Positions 44,200 through 53,359 of a stretch of DNA of 64,000 nt are shown in pieces; position 1 is the stretch's first letter, and every line of letters starts with the position of its first letter. A program made the position numbers and the translations under genes. Under the pieces are notes generated by a model, which did not search any database, was not told the DNA's origin, and saw nothing but the letters and a program-made list of their open reading frames with translations. This DNA is from JBBTCX01 sp964494205 (GTDB lineage Bacteria; Planctomycetota; Phycisphaerae; UBA1845): contig CAZBRD010000011.1 of NCBI GenBank assembly GCA_964494205.1, positions 127,116 to 191,115 of the forward strand, written 5' to 3'.

Positions 44200-46178
44200 G
44201 TCGTCGCCTCCGTTCCCGCGTTGCCATTTTCCTTGCGATCTCGCCGACGTTTGTATCGCTTTGGCTCATCGCCTTCATATACGTCGCCTTCCGGTGCGAG
44301 CGATTGAATGGCTGCGTAGATTCGCCGGGTGGCTTCCTGCACGTTGTCACGGTTTCCGGGGTCGGCCAGCAAATCGGACAAATCCACCGGCTTGCCGTAT
44401 CGCACGCGTGCTTTGTGCCGCGTCAGCAAACTCCAGACGACGCTATCGCGATAAATCACCCCGCTGATGTGCGCGGGAACAACCATCGCACCTGTTCGCA
44501 GCGCGAGCATGGCTACTCCGTCGCGCGGCACCGGCTTTTCGTTCGGCGGGATGATCCCACCTTCGATAAAAATCCCCAGCAGGCCGCCGTCCTTGAGATG
44601 GCGCATTGACTGCTTCAGCGCGGCTGTGTCCTGTCCGCTGCGAGTTACCGGAATTGTCTCGCCTTCCCTCGTAAAATAGCGAAAAACAGGCCACTTCGTG
44701 TATTCCGCAGCCACCAAAAACGAAACCATGCGATGCGGGACCGTCGAAATGATCAGCAAAGGATCGGGCGTTGAACGATGGTTCGCGGTGACGATCACGC
44801 CGCCTTCGCCGGGCACCGTGCATGGCCCCACGCGCTCCAGCCCCCACCAGAATTTCGCGAACATTTCGACGAGGTGTCGCCAGAAAGTAAGCACGATGCG
44901 GAATTCGCTGCGCCGCATTCGCGCGACAAACGTGTACACACCTGCGGCTGAAACGAGCGCACAAATGAAAAGCAGAATCCAACCGACCCAGCGATCGAGG
45001 CCGTTCCAGCGTGGCAAGCCGAGTGAACCGGTGGCTGTCAGCAGTGCGATCGTTGTGCACAAATCCGCCACGCCGAAAACGCGTCCACACATTCGATTAG
45101 CCACTGAGCGCTGCAGCAACGCCGTGTAATTGGCCATCACGACGACGGCGAAAAAACCCGCCAGCGTAAACAACACTCCACCAAGCACCGTGGCTGTGCT
45201 CGCCGCAAACTTCGCGAACACGCACAGCGCCAACCCTGCCACCGAAAACGCGAGGCCAAATAGACCCCATGTAATCGCAATCTCATGCTTGAGCGATTTG
45301 CCGAGAATTGTGATGACCAACGCACCAATCACGAACCCCAGGCCGATTAGCGCACGGTTCGTACCCATGTCCGCGATGGTTCCCTTGAACACGTCGCGCA
45401 CGATGGCCGGGACCACGCTGTTGACAATCGACCCGCAGAACCACACGAGCGAGGCGATCGCGAGCAACTCCCACACGTGACGATGGGCAATTACATACTG
45501 CAGACCTGCGCGCAGGCCCTTGGCCTCCGAATGATCTGTCACGCTCTGTGCGTGATTCGGATCGCGCCGTGGCAGCTTCATCAAGGATAGGCAAACTGCG
45601 CTCGCTAAGAACGTGAGCGCATTCACGTTGAAGACGATAGTCTCGCTGTGCACCTTCTCAGCCAGGTAACCGCCGACCTGGTATGCGACCATTGAGGAAA
45701 TGATTCCCAGCCCGCTGATCAACCCATTCGCCCGCGAGAGTTGCCCCGGATTAATGATCGTCGGTATCAGCGCCGACCGCGCCGGTGAAAACAGGGCTGC
45801 AAATGCGCCGATGAGCAAGATTGGAGACAATTGCCCCAGCTCACCCCATCCCGACACGGCGTGCAGCAACCCGCCGAACGCGAAGAGAATCACGCAGCGA
45901 AGGAGATCGGCTGTGATCATCAAGCTCCGCCGCGAGACGCGGTCCGCGAGCAATCCGCCGATGGGGCCCACGACCAGAAACGGCAGGAAAAACAGGAACG
46001 ACATGCGCGCGAAGATCGGCGTGGCGTCCACAGTCGGGTCGAGGGCGTTTTTCATCTTGAGGATGCCCATCTCTGACAGATGGTCCCCCAGTGCGCTGAT
46101 GCCATACGCGCACCAAAGCAGAATAAAATTGCGGTTAGACCAGAGTCGATGAGGATGAACTTCAACTGTCGAGGTCAC
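44196..46178 (-). CDS. MFS transporter fused to a PlsC-type acyltransferase
   Basis: Product of 660 residues. Residues 10-410 have twelve hydrophobic helices of the major facilitator type (LLADRVSRRSLMI is the usual loop motif), most like the lysophospholipid flippase LplT. After a linker, residues about 430-640 form an acyltransferase: NHRSTPDP (the H-x4-D motif), FIEGG and PAHISGV. The pair should bring lysophospholipid across the inner membrane and re-acylate it. Relatives in other bacteria also carry an acyl-ACP synthetase domain, which is missing here. A Lys/Arg-rich tail ends the protein. Confidence 0.9.
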   Translation of the reverse strand: MTSTVEVHPHRLWSNRNFILLWCAYGISALGDHLSEMGILKMKNALDPTVDATPIFARMSFLFFLPFLVVGPIGGLLADRVSRRSLMITADLLRCVILFAFGGLLHAVSGWGELGQLSPILLIGAFAALFSPARSALIPTIINPGQLSRANGLISGLGIISSMVAYQVGGYLAEKVHSETIVFNVNALTFLASAVCLSLMKLPRRDPNHAQSVTDHSEAKGLRAGLQYVIAHRHVWELLAIASLVWFCGSIVNSVVPAIVRDVFKGTIADMGTNRALIGLGFVIGALVITILGKSLKHEIAITWGLFGLAFSVAGLALCVFAKFAASTATVLGGVLFTLAGFFAVVVMANYTALLQRSVANRMCGRVFGVADLCTTIALLTATGSLGLPRWNGLDRWVGWILLFICALVSAAGVYTFVARMRRSEFRIVLTFWRHLVEMFAKFWWGLERVGPCTVPGEGGVIVTANHRSTPDPLLIISTVPHRMVSFLVAAEYTKWPVFRYFTREGETIPVTRSGQDTAALKQSMRHLKDGGLLGIFIEGGIIPPNEKPVPRDGVAMLALRTGAMVVPAHISGVIYRDSVVWSLLTRHKARVRYGKPVDLSDLLADPGNRDNVQEATRRIYAAIQSLAPEGDVYEGDEPKRYKRRRDRKENGNAGTEATT

Positions 46179-46384
46179 GGGCGCTCGTCAACAAGTGCAG
46201 ATACAACCGCGCGTCACGCGACGCGGCGGCAGATCGTTCGCCCGTATAGATAACAGACTTGCGCTGCGAGTCCAACCTGCAATGCGACTTGCTAAGTGAC
46301 CGTCGCACTGCCGACCAACGCCGCAGAAACCCGCTCGCCCTCTTTGGCTTTAGGCGTTTGGGTTTTGGATTTTAGACGATTGTA

Positions 46385-48049
46385 TTACGGACACTTCGTA
46401 TTCACCGGTCTCGGCGTGCCGTTCCACACCGGGTAGGCATCGGCACCGTTGAGCAAGTCAATTAACCGAAGAATGTCGGGCGGACCCGCTACGCCGCTGC
46501 GATCCATGTCCTGGCTGTACAATCCATGCGGCGGCGCTTGGGCGCCGTTGAGCGTATCGATCAGGAATAGAATGTCCGTCGGTGCGGCTGTCGAGTCTGC
46601 GTTGGCGTTGGCTGGGTGCCACGTGTATGCCACATGCCCCGTGCCGCCGAGATACGAAATCGTCGTGACGCCGCCCGGAGTGATCGGTCGCGCGAGGGTG
46701 ATGTTGTAGAGTCCACCGCCCGCATGTTGCACCGTCGCAATTGCATTCGCGCCCAATCCGCCGTCGGTCGATTCGCACAGTTCAAAACAGTCCTGTGCAT
46801 CCGTGATGCTCGCCGGCATCTGAATTTGGATCGGCTCACTCCCCGAACCAATTCCCTGCAGCGGTGTGCCACTCGGCGGACTCGGCTGCCGCGCGTCCAC
46901 CAGTCCGCTAGCTGGCAACGAGGCCACAATCTCCGCAGCCGGACACGGGTCTGTGTTGATGCCCGACAAGGTGATCGTTCCAGCGCCGTGTCCGGTTGCA
47001 GCCGTATTAAATCCACCGATACGAATCTTGTAGCAATTTCCTGCAAATACCGGCACATCAAGTCGAGACGTAAGACCACATGTAAATGGATCTGCCTCAT
47101 TGTCGTCGTCGCAATCAATCGGCGGACTGACCACCGGACAACTGCAACCATTGTAGACCGCAATGCGCGAATCAATACTCGAAGTCTGACACATATCAAT
47201 TCTTAGCGTTCCGTCACTTGGCGCCGTGTAGTTGTACCAGATATCGCGATTGAGTTGATTCGCCGGAACCCCGGGAGTTGGAAAGTTGCACAACGGCTCA
47301 GCCGGACCGTCGGTCTGAGCGTTGAAATTACTAAACGGCGTAGAACCGATGTCTATCGTCGAAGCATTCCCGCAGTTGTCGTTCGTTCCAGATGTTACGA
47401 TATCCAGTCGGAAGTTGCCCGTCCCCGCTGCCGAATTTCCGCTTACGAGAAGGTAGTATGTTACTCCTACAGCCGACGGCCAATTCACAACAGAATGCAC
47501 CCCGCAACCCATGACGTTGTTGTTTCCGTTTGGTGAACCACCCGCTGCGCATGCCATCGGACCGGCACAGCCGCCGGCTGATGTATACACATGAAGTCGC
47601 GTATCGAGCGACGTGGCAGGATTGCACGTGCTGGCTGAGATCGGTCCGCCTGTTCCCACCACCGTGTACCAGACTCCAGGGCCAATCACGCCGATGCCGT
47701 TGCAGGTGCCGGCCAGCGGAGAGTCGACGGTGCTTCCTGCGGTCGATGCAATCGTGGAAGATGGCACTGCCAGTAGAATGGCCCCCTCACACATGTCATT
47801 GCCAGAACCGGGCCCGGCTGTTTGAACGCCATCGTCAACAGCGTAGTCCGGGTCGCCAATGTCGACGAGTGAATCCTCATCGCTGAGCAATTCGAGGTTT
47901 TCGCTGGGGTGATAGATGGAATGCTGGCCCGTGCCTCTCTGATTGCCGGCCTTTTGGAAGGCCCACGCCAGTTCACAAGAAGTCCCCGCGGAAGCTAATG
48001 CAATAAGCAAACAAAGACGCCGACGCCAATTACGTGGTGTATGGTACAT
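46385..48049 (-). CDS. Secreted PPC-like protein with dockerin-like tail
   Basis: Product of 554 residues with a signal peptide (LCLLIALASAGTSCELAWA). Two PPC-like jelly-roll domains follow, each beginning N-D-x-C-x-x-A (GNDMCEGAILL near 83 and NDNCGNASTIDIG near 220), with paired Cys. A third beta domain of about 100 residues comes next (about 370-480). The last 60 residues hold two related segments, PTDILFLIDTLNGA and PPDILRLIDLLNGA, a dockerin-like pair like that at 6175. Probably an extracellular or surface protein; no enzyme motif is seen. Confidence 0.75.
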   Translation of the reverse strand: MYHTPRNWRRRLCLLIALASAGTSCELAWAFQKAGNQRGTGQHSIYHPSENLELLSDEDSLVDIGDPDYAVDDGVQTAGPGSGNDMCEGAILLAVPSSTIASTAGSTVDSPLAGTCNGIGVIGPGVWYTVVGTGGPISASTCNPATSLDTRLHVYTSAGGCAGPMACAAGGSPNGNNNVMGCGVHSVVNWPSAVGVTYYLLVSGNSAAGTGNFRLDIVTSGTNDNCGNASTIDIGSTPFSNFNAQTDGPAEPLCNFPTPGVPANQLNRDIWYNYTAPSDGTLRIDMCQTSSIDSRIAVYNGCSCPVVSPPIDCDDDNEADPFTCGLTSRLDVPVFAGNCYKIRIGGFNTAATGHGAGTITLSGINTDPCPAAEIVASLPASGLVDARQPSPPSGTPLQGIGSGSEPIQIQMPASITDAQDCFELCESTDGGLGANAIATVQHAGGGLYNITLARPITPGGVTTISYLGGTGHVAYTWHPANANADSTAAPTDILFLIDTLNGAQAPPHGLYSQDMDRSGVAGPPDILRLIDLLNGADAYPVWNGTPRPVNTKCP

Positions 48050-48743
48050 TTCGATTTACCCCTTCTTCGTGGTTCAAACGCGTTAATGAAACGCACCCCG
48101 ATCGTGAATCTTGATTACTCGTTATCAGGGCATTAAGACCGAAAGGGAAAGGAAGATCGAAACCGCGAGATAGTGCGCTCGCAGCCGATCAATCTCTTTT
48201 CTCCCCCGTCCAAGCCAAGATTATACAGAAATACCCCTCCGTTCCGCCATGGCCACGAGCTCGAAACACCCAGGGATTACCCGGTTTTGAGCACAATGTA
48301 TCGGAGAAAGTCCCAAAAAAGCACACGGGGCAGTCGCGTTGGCGGGCCACGGCGCTAGTCGGCGATTCCTGAGTGGTCCACAAGTCATCCGACTCCAGAT
48401 CTAACTCAAACGCTTCAAACCCACGAAACGGCGCTGCCGGGCTGACGGAGCTCCGTTTGAATTCTGTGGTCACGCACTCGTAACCATGGGAAACGGATAC
48501 GTGAAAAAATCGTCGCGTGAGAATTCGCTGTGACGCGTTTGTGCCGTACTATGGCACTCATTACGCGACCACTCAAGCGTCGGGCAGGTTTCCGAATGAC
48601 GTGTGACATATTGCCGCACGAGCTAGACAAGTTGCGCAGCAAGTTTGGACATTCGGAGGCCGCCGGGCTGATTGCCGCAGGAAAACTAACAAAATAAACT
48701 CAAGTGCGTCAGATGTCATGATCAGCGTACGTGGAGCAAATAC
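48050..48743. other. 694-bp divergent intergenic region
   Basis: Separates the PPC-like gene (minus) and the phosphatase-cytochrome gene (plus), so it holds both promoters. No clear promoter motif, repeat or RNA was recognised. A possible 48-residue gene at 48551-48697 is listed separately; longer frames here are unsupported. Confidence 0.5.
48551..48697 (+). CDS. Possible small protein, 48 residues
   Basis: ATG 48551 to TAA 48697. The sequence includes CDILPHELDKLRSKFGHSEA and ends GLIAAGKLTK, which has ordinary protein composition and a predicted helix. There is no ribosome site before the ATG, and an internal ATG (residue 16) is an alternative. No family is recognised. It could be chance or a remnant. 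Confidence 0.22.
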   Translation: MALITRPLKRRAGFRMTCDILPHELDKLRSKFGHSEAAGLIAAGKLTK

Positions 48744-49688
48744 GTGCAAAACTCATTCATCACCTTGATAGCAACGATGGCGGCTGTCTTCGTTGGCTTG
48801 AGCGACCAGGCTGCACCGTCGTCCAAAACTGCTGAGCCTGTGAAAGCAAAGGCTGCGGCAGCCAATGATCATGCGCTGCACAACGTGATCAAAGTCACCG
48901 ACAAGCTCATCAGCGGCGGAATACCAGAGGGAGATGAAGCCTTCGAGGAACTCCGGTCGATGGGCATCAAGACGATTATTTCCGTCGATGGAGCGACGCC
49001 TGACATCGAACGTGCCAAGGCGCGCGGCATGCGATACATCCACATACCCGTTGGATATCACGGGATTGATCCCGACAAGGAGCGGACGCTTGGCTTAGCG
49101 ATTCGCGATCTGCCCGGTCCCATCTACCTGCACTGTCATCACGGCAGGCATCGCGGTCCGGCAGCGGCGGCCGCGGGCGCCATCACCGCTGGGCTTCTCA
49201 CCGCGGATGAGGGAACCGCTTTGCTGAAAAAGGCGGGTACTTCGCCAGACTACAAAGGCCTTTACTCCTGCGTCGCCCAAGCGGTCACTTTGCCCAAGGT
49301 GGAACTCGACAAGGTCGCACCCGACTTCCCCGAGATCGCGCCAACTCCCGGTTTCATCAAAGCAATGGCTGACATGCAGAACCGATACGATCACCTCGTC
49401 GATGTTCGCGACGCAGGGTGGAAGGTGCCCGAAAATCACCCTGACCTCGTCCTGCTCGACGAAGCGCGCCAGCTTGAAAAAATGTTTCAGATCGCGATCG
49501 AAGACCCAAAGTCAAAGGAAATGCCGAAAGATCATGCGGAGATGATGTTGACAGGTTCGACCGCGGCCGCTGCTCTGCGCGAAGCGATCGAGAAGAAAGA
49601 ACCGAACGAAAAGCTCACCAGCGCGTTGAAATCGGTTGGAGCGTCGTGCAAAGAATGTCACGTTCAATATCGCGACAACAAGAAGTAG
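48744..49688 (+). CDS. Exported phosphatase-like domain fused to a CXXCH segment
   Basis: Product of 314 residues from GTG 48744, with GGAG upstream. Signal peptide about 1-23. Residues 45-185 resemble the dual-specificity phosphatase fold: the active loop is HCHHGRHRG with Cys131 and Arg137 (C-x5-R), and KLISGGIPEGDEAFEELRSMGIKTIIS is the common opening of DSP-like proteins. Residues 200-314 are helical and end CKECHVQYRDNKK, whose CKECH (302-306) is a covalent haem motif placed at the C-terminus as in cytochrome c'. The fusion is unusual. A haem-binding, redox-linked phosphatase in the envelope is inferred; activity is unproven. Confidence 0.8.
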   Translation: MQNSFITLIATMAAVFVGLSDQAAPSSKTAEPVKAKAAAANDHALHNVIKVTDKLISGGIPEGDEAFEELRSMGIKTIISVDGATPDIERAKARGMRYIHIPVGYHGIDPDKERTLGLAIRDLPGPIYLHCHHGRHRGPAAAAAGAITAGLLTADEGTALLKKAGTSPDYKGLYSCVAQAVTLPKVELDKVAPDFPEIAPTPGFIKAMADMQNRYDHLVDVRDAGWKVPENHPDLVLLDEARQLEKMFQIAIEDPKSKEMPKDHAEMMLTGSTAAAALREAIEKKEPNEKLTSALKSVGASCKECHVQYRDNKK

Positions 49689-49739
49689 GCAGGCGTCACA
49701 ACGTCACCGGCTGTAGCTAGGCCGATGCGATGAATCGGC

Positions 49740-50951
49740 TCATGAGCCTACTTGTGCATAAAGCTTGAGCAGGTCATTCCGAAATCGATCGACCCCGAAC
49801 CGTTTGGCAACGATCTCATGGCCCGCTCGACCGTAGTGCCGTCGCGTGGCACTGTCCTTCGCGAGCTGCTGCATCGCCGTGGCCAGCGCCGGCGGGGTTT
49901 GCGCATCCACCAGCAGTCCACTCGCCCGATCGTTAACCACTTCGGGCAGGGCGCCCACGCGCGTCGCAATCACCGGCAAGCCGGCTGCCATCGCTTCAAG
50001 GACAGCCATCGGCATCCCTTCGTGGCGGCTCGGCTGCACGTAGACATCCGCCCACTCGTACCAATTGGTTTTCGACTCCGGTGGAACCGGTCCAACATAG
50101 CGAACATAATTCGCAAGCCCGCGTTGCTCGATTTTCTTTTGCAGCGTCCTGGCGTCTCCGGCGCTTCCCTCAGGTCCCGCGAGCACCAGCTCAAACATCG
50201 CGCCGGAATCCTTCACCAACGCACTTGCATCGAGTAGATCATCTATTCCCTTCCACTCGTCCATGCTCGCGAGGAGGAGGAATCGACATGGGCCGTCTTT
50301 TTGCGGTCGCTCCACCAGCGGCTGCACTTCGACGGCGTTTTCAATGACCGTGATTTTCGCATTCGGCGACATCGCGGCGATTCGTTCGCGCCATTCGCGC
50401 GACAATGCCACCACAGCGTCAGCCTTCGCCAGCGTGCGGCGAATCATGCGCCTTGCGATCGCGCCAGACTTCGCAAAGAATTGATCAAAAGCGGCCCCGT
50501 GGATATGCAACACTACTTTGACGTGCAATCGTCGCGCGATCCAAGCGAGGATGGCCGTGTGGAAAAATGAAAAACCGCTGCACGTGTGCAAGTGAACGGC
50601 GACCGGTCGAAAAGCGATGAGGCTCGCACGATATTGGCGTAGCTGGTTCAGATGACGGCGCAGGCTGCCTATCGTGACGGATTTTGAATTCGCGCGAATC
50701 GACAGCGAAAAGAGAGAAAAGCTCAGTGTACCGTTCATGTCGAGCGCGAGCTGTTGTGCAACGACAGTGGACATACCGCCGATAAGTTCGGTTGATGGAC
50801 CTACAACGAGAACTTGCGGACAGTTCGGCCATGCGGCTTCCTTGGAGGGATTTGATGCGACAATGACCGATGGGGACTTCTTCGATAAAGGGAACGCGGG
50901 AGTGTGCGCGAGAGCGAGATCGTCTCGGCTGGTGGCGACTGCCTCAACCAC
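49740..50951 (-). CDS. Glycosyltransferase family 4
   Basis: Product of 403 residues from GTG 50951, overlapping the upstream glycosyltransferase's stop by eight bases. GT-B fold: an N-terminal domain with VVGPSTELIGGMSTV and LHIHGAAFDQFF, and a C-terminal nucleotide-sugar domain with FLLLASMDEWKGIDDLLDA and PSRHEGMPMAVLEAMAAGLPVIATRVGALPE (split by turns) holding the E-x7-E motif. It transfers a sugar onto a lipid-linked or polymeric acceptor; the donor is unknown. It is the last gene of the pfkB-thpR-recA run. Confidence 0.88.
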   Translation of the reverse strand: MVEAVATSRDDLALAHTPAFPLSKKSPSVIVASNPSKEAAWPNCPQVLVVGPSTELIGGMSTVVAQQLALDMNGTLSFSLFSLSIRANSKSVTIGSLRRHLNQLRQYRASLIAFRPVAVHLHTCSGFSFFHTAILAWIARRLHVKVVLHIHGAAFDQFFAKSGAIARRMIRRTLAKADAVVALSREWRERIAAMSPNAKITVIENAVEVQPLVERPQKDGPCRFLLLASMDEWKGIDDLLDASALVKDSGAMFELVLAGPEGSAGDARTLQKKIEQRGLANYVRYVGPVPPESKTNWYEWADVYVQPSRHEGMPMAVLEAMAAGLPVIATRVGALPEVVNDRASGLLVDAQTPPALATAMQQLAKDSATRRHYGRAGHEIVAKRFGVDRFRNDLLKLYAQVGS

Positions 50952-52020
50952 GTTGGCTGACTCCGGCGGTATGGTTGCTCAGCAAGGCGCGCATCGCAAC
51001 GGCATTGCTTGGCAACGAATCAACGTCGAGGCGTGGGAAGGGCTTCCGACTGAGCACTCCGGGATTGAGCGCGAGCAGTTTCGCAGCCTGCAGGGTGCCG
51101 GTGACAGCCATTGACACTCTACCGCCCGAGATCGATTCCTCCAGCATTTGCCGGAACGCGGCTGAGGAACTGACGCACTCGTGCTCTCTGCACACGAATT
51201 CGCGGCCTTCGAGATTGAACTCGGCGCTGCCACGCAAGCGACGCAGAATCTTCAGGCAGCCATCGACCGAATCGGCGTGGTGGCTGTTCGGAATGTTGGC
51301 TGAGGATACTACATGACGTCCATGGCACAGCGTTTCGTAGGCCAACCGCGACGGCTCGCCGTCGAGACGCAACTGCACGTTTACCGTCGCGCGGCGGATC
51401 GCCCTTGAAATATCCTCGACGTGCCCCAGTGATTCGACGTTCGTAAATTCGGAGTAATCTGTCTGCTCGTCGCCGAGAATTAGAAATCGGGCATCCGGCA
51501 TTTCGCGAATCAGTGCATCGACCAAGTGCCCTCCGTGAAACTCGCGCCTGGCGGTCGGGAGGTACGTAAGCACGGTAAATGTTGACGGCAACGCAGCCGG
51601 CTCAATGGTGCTGTGTAAGTGCGGACTCACCATGGGCATTCGGCGCGAAGAGATTCCGATGCGCGTAAGAGCGTCGGTAATGTTTGCGGAGTTTGAAACC
51701 TGTAATACTTCAAGCTTGTCGAGGAATTGCGCGAAGCGGCGCGACGGAAGGTGATGCATCGCCCAAAGAATATCCTGTGGCGTCCACCAGCGGACGATCG
51801 GCTGTCCTGATTTTCGTGCCGCGAGCAGCCGGCGCAGCAATGCGTGATCCGTCTGCTCGCCTGTCACCAGGTGGATGATATCCGCTTCATTCCCGTCTTT
51901 CACCCGATCCTGGGAGCCGGATTCGAATGTGACGCGAATGGCTGCGTTGCGAAGCACCAGCGCATGCTGCGATGAGACGGTGATGCCGTCGTCCGCCTCC
52001 CCGAGGAAATGCACGTGCAT
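50944..52020 (-). CDS. Probable GT-B glycosyltransferase
   Basis: Product of 358 residues. ATG 52020 (MHVHFLGEADDGI) is chosen because GGAG precedes it by about nine bases and this is a usual GT-B opening; the frame extends a further 61 codons up to a TTG at 52203 without support. A beta-alpha N-terminal domain is followed by a second domain with TVLTYLPTARREFHGG, DARFLILGDE and NVQLRLDGEPSRLAYETLCHG. The usual E-x7-E is degenerate here. It shares an operon with the next glycosyltransferase, so the two probably act on one glycan. The function is less certain than for its partner. Confidence 0.6.
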   Translation of the reverse strand: MHVHFLGEADDGITVSSQHALVLRNAAIRVTFESGSQDRVKDGNEADIIHLVTGEQTDHALLRRLLAARKSGQPIVRWWTPQDILWAMHHLPSRRFAQFLDKLEVLQVSNSANITDALTRIGISSRRMPMVSPHLHSTIEPAALPSTFTVLTYLPTARREFHGGHLVDALIREMPDARFLILGDEQTDYSEFTNVESLGHVEDISRAIRRATVNVQLRLDGEPSRLAYETLCHGRHVVSSANIPNSHHADSVDGCLKILRRLRGSAEFNLEGREFVCREHECVSSSAAFRQMLEESISGGRVSMAVTGTLQAAKLLALNPGVLSRKPFPRLDVDSLPSNAVAMRALLSNHTAGVSQRG

Positions 52021-52233
52021 CGCTGACCGCTCCAAAAGTTCGACGCTGATGTCGAACCACGGGCGCACTATGACCCCGCCACTGGTTCGAACCCGCTTCG
52101 TCTTTCGGCTTAGCGGACTTCGAGCTTTAGAGCGAACTCGCCTGGTTCTGATAATCGACGCCGAATCAGCCTTGGAAAGGCTAGGCGCCGATTGTGAGTG
52201 CAAGGCACACGCTGCTGGACCATTCTCGCCGCA

Positions 52234-53328
52234 TCAGGCGCGTTTGCGCTTCTGCGCCGGATGTTTGGCGCTCTTGGCGCTTGTTTCTTCGCGATCATCG
52301 TCCGCTGCGGGCAGCTTCAGCGTAGATGGTTGCTTCGGAAGGCGCTTGGCGATGATCGCCTCGCGCAGCTCCGCGATCAGGTCGGGATTGTCGCGCAGAT
52401 ACTGCTTGCAGTTCTCGCGTCCCTGTCCGAGGCGCACCGTCTTGTAGTTGAACCACGCACCGGTCTTGTTGATGATGTCCTCTGACTCTGCCAAATCGAG
52501 GATGTCCCCTTCCAGACTGATGCCGCCGTCGAACATGATATCGAACTCGGCCTCGCGGAACGGGGCAGCCACCTTGTTCTTCACCACTTTCGCCCGCACG
52601 CGATTGCCAACCGCCACATCGCCTTCCTTGATGGAAGTGATGCGACGAATGTCGAGGCGAACAGAGGAGTAGAACTTCAGCGCCTGTCCGCCCGGGGTCG
52701 TTTCCGGGTTGCCGAACATCACGCCGATCTTCATGCGAATCTGATTGATGAAGATAACAATGGTGTGCGTCTTGCCGATGGCTGCGGTCAGCTTGCGCAT
52801 GGCTTGGCTCATCAGGCGCGCCTGCGAACCAACCTGTGCGTCGCCCATGTTGCCTTCAAGCTCAGCTCGTGGAATCAACGCAGCCACGGAGTCGACGATG
52901 ATGACATCGAGCGATCCGCTGCGAACCAGCATCTCGCAAATTTCCAGCGCCTGTTCCCCCGACTCCGGCTGACTCACCAGCAATTGTTCGAGGTTGATTC
53001 CGCATTTCTTGGCCCAGTTGGGATTCAAAGCGTGTTCGGCGTCGATCACCGCAGCCACGCCTCCCGCTTTTTGTGCACTGGCCGCAACATGAAGCGCCAA
53101 TGTTGTCTTTCCCGACGACTCCGGTCCGTACATCTCGATGATGCGTCCGCGCGGAAGCCCCTTCCCGCCCAGCGCGAGATCGAGCGACAGCGCCCCGGTC
53201 GAAACGCCGTCGATGTCGGCCTCCATTTTGTCGAGCTGCAAAATCGCTCCCTTGCCGTATTCCTTCTCGATCTGCTGTAGCGCGCGGCCAAGGGCCTCTT
53301 CTCGTTTCGCTGTTTGATCCGGATTCAT
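52234..53328 (-). CDS. recA: DNA recombinase RecA
   Basis: Product of 364 residues from ATG 53328, with AGGAAG six bases upstream. Binds single-stranded DNA, promotes strand exchange and triggers SOS autocleavage. Walker A GPESSGKTT, VIDAEHALNP, Walker B VIIVDSVAAL, loop L1 with GDAQVGSQARLMSQAMRK and loop L2 GVMFGNPETTPGG are all intact. A basic C-terminus (KHPAQKRKRA) replaces the usual acidic tail. A possible LexA site lies just upstream. It is 31 bp after thpR and probably co-transcribed, although it may have its own promoter. Confidence 0.98.
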   Translation of the reverse strand: MNPDQTAKREEALGRALQQIEKEYGKGAILQLDKMEADIDGVSTGALSLDLALGGKGLPRGRIIEMYGPESSGKTTLALHVAASAQKAGGVAAVIDAEHALNPNWAKKCGINLEQLLVSQPESGEQALEICEMLVRSGSLDVIIVDSVAALIPRAELEGNMGDAQVGSQARLMSQAMRKLTAAIGKTHTIVIFINQIRMKIGVMFGNPETTPGGQALKFYSSVRLDIRRITSIKEGDVAVGNRVRAKVVKNKVAAPFREAEFDIMFDGGISLEGDILDLAESEDIINKTGAWFNYKTVRLGQGRENCKQYLRDNPDLIAELREAIIAKRLPKQPSTLKLPAADDDREETSAKSAKHPAQKRKRA

Positions 53329-53342
53329 CGTTGACTTCCTTT

Positions 53343-53356
53343 CGTACGTTTATTCG
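53343..53356. promoter_or_regulatory. Candidate SOS (LexA) box before recA
   Basis: On the minus strand CGAATAAACGTACG matches the Gram-positive-type consensus CGAAC-RNRY-GTTCG at 12 of 14 positions. It lies between the thpR stop and the recA ribosome site. No -10/-35 pair was seen next to it. Whether this lineage uses that type of box is unknown. Confidence 0.3.
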
Positions 53357-53359
53357 ATT

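Noticed and set aside
48189..48473. 94-residue frame on the minus strand
   Set aside because: No start signal or recognisable family; it lies in a divergent promoter region.
52021..52203. N-terminal extension of the glycosyltransferase gene
   Set aside because: It needs a TTG start without a ribosome site, while ATG 52020 has GGAG and begins a normal GT-B domain.
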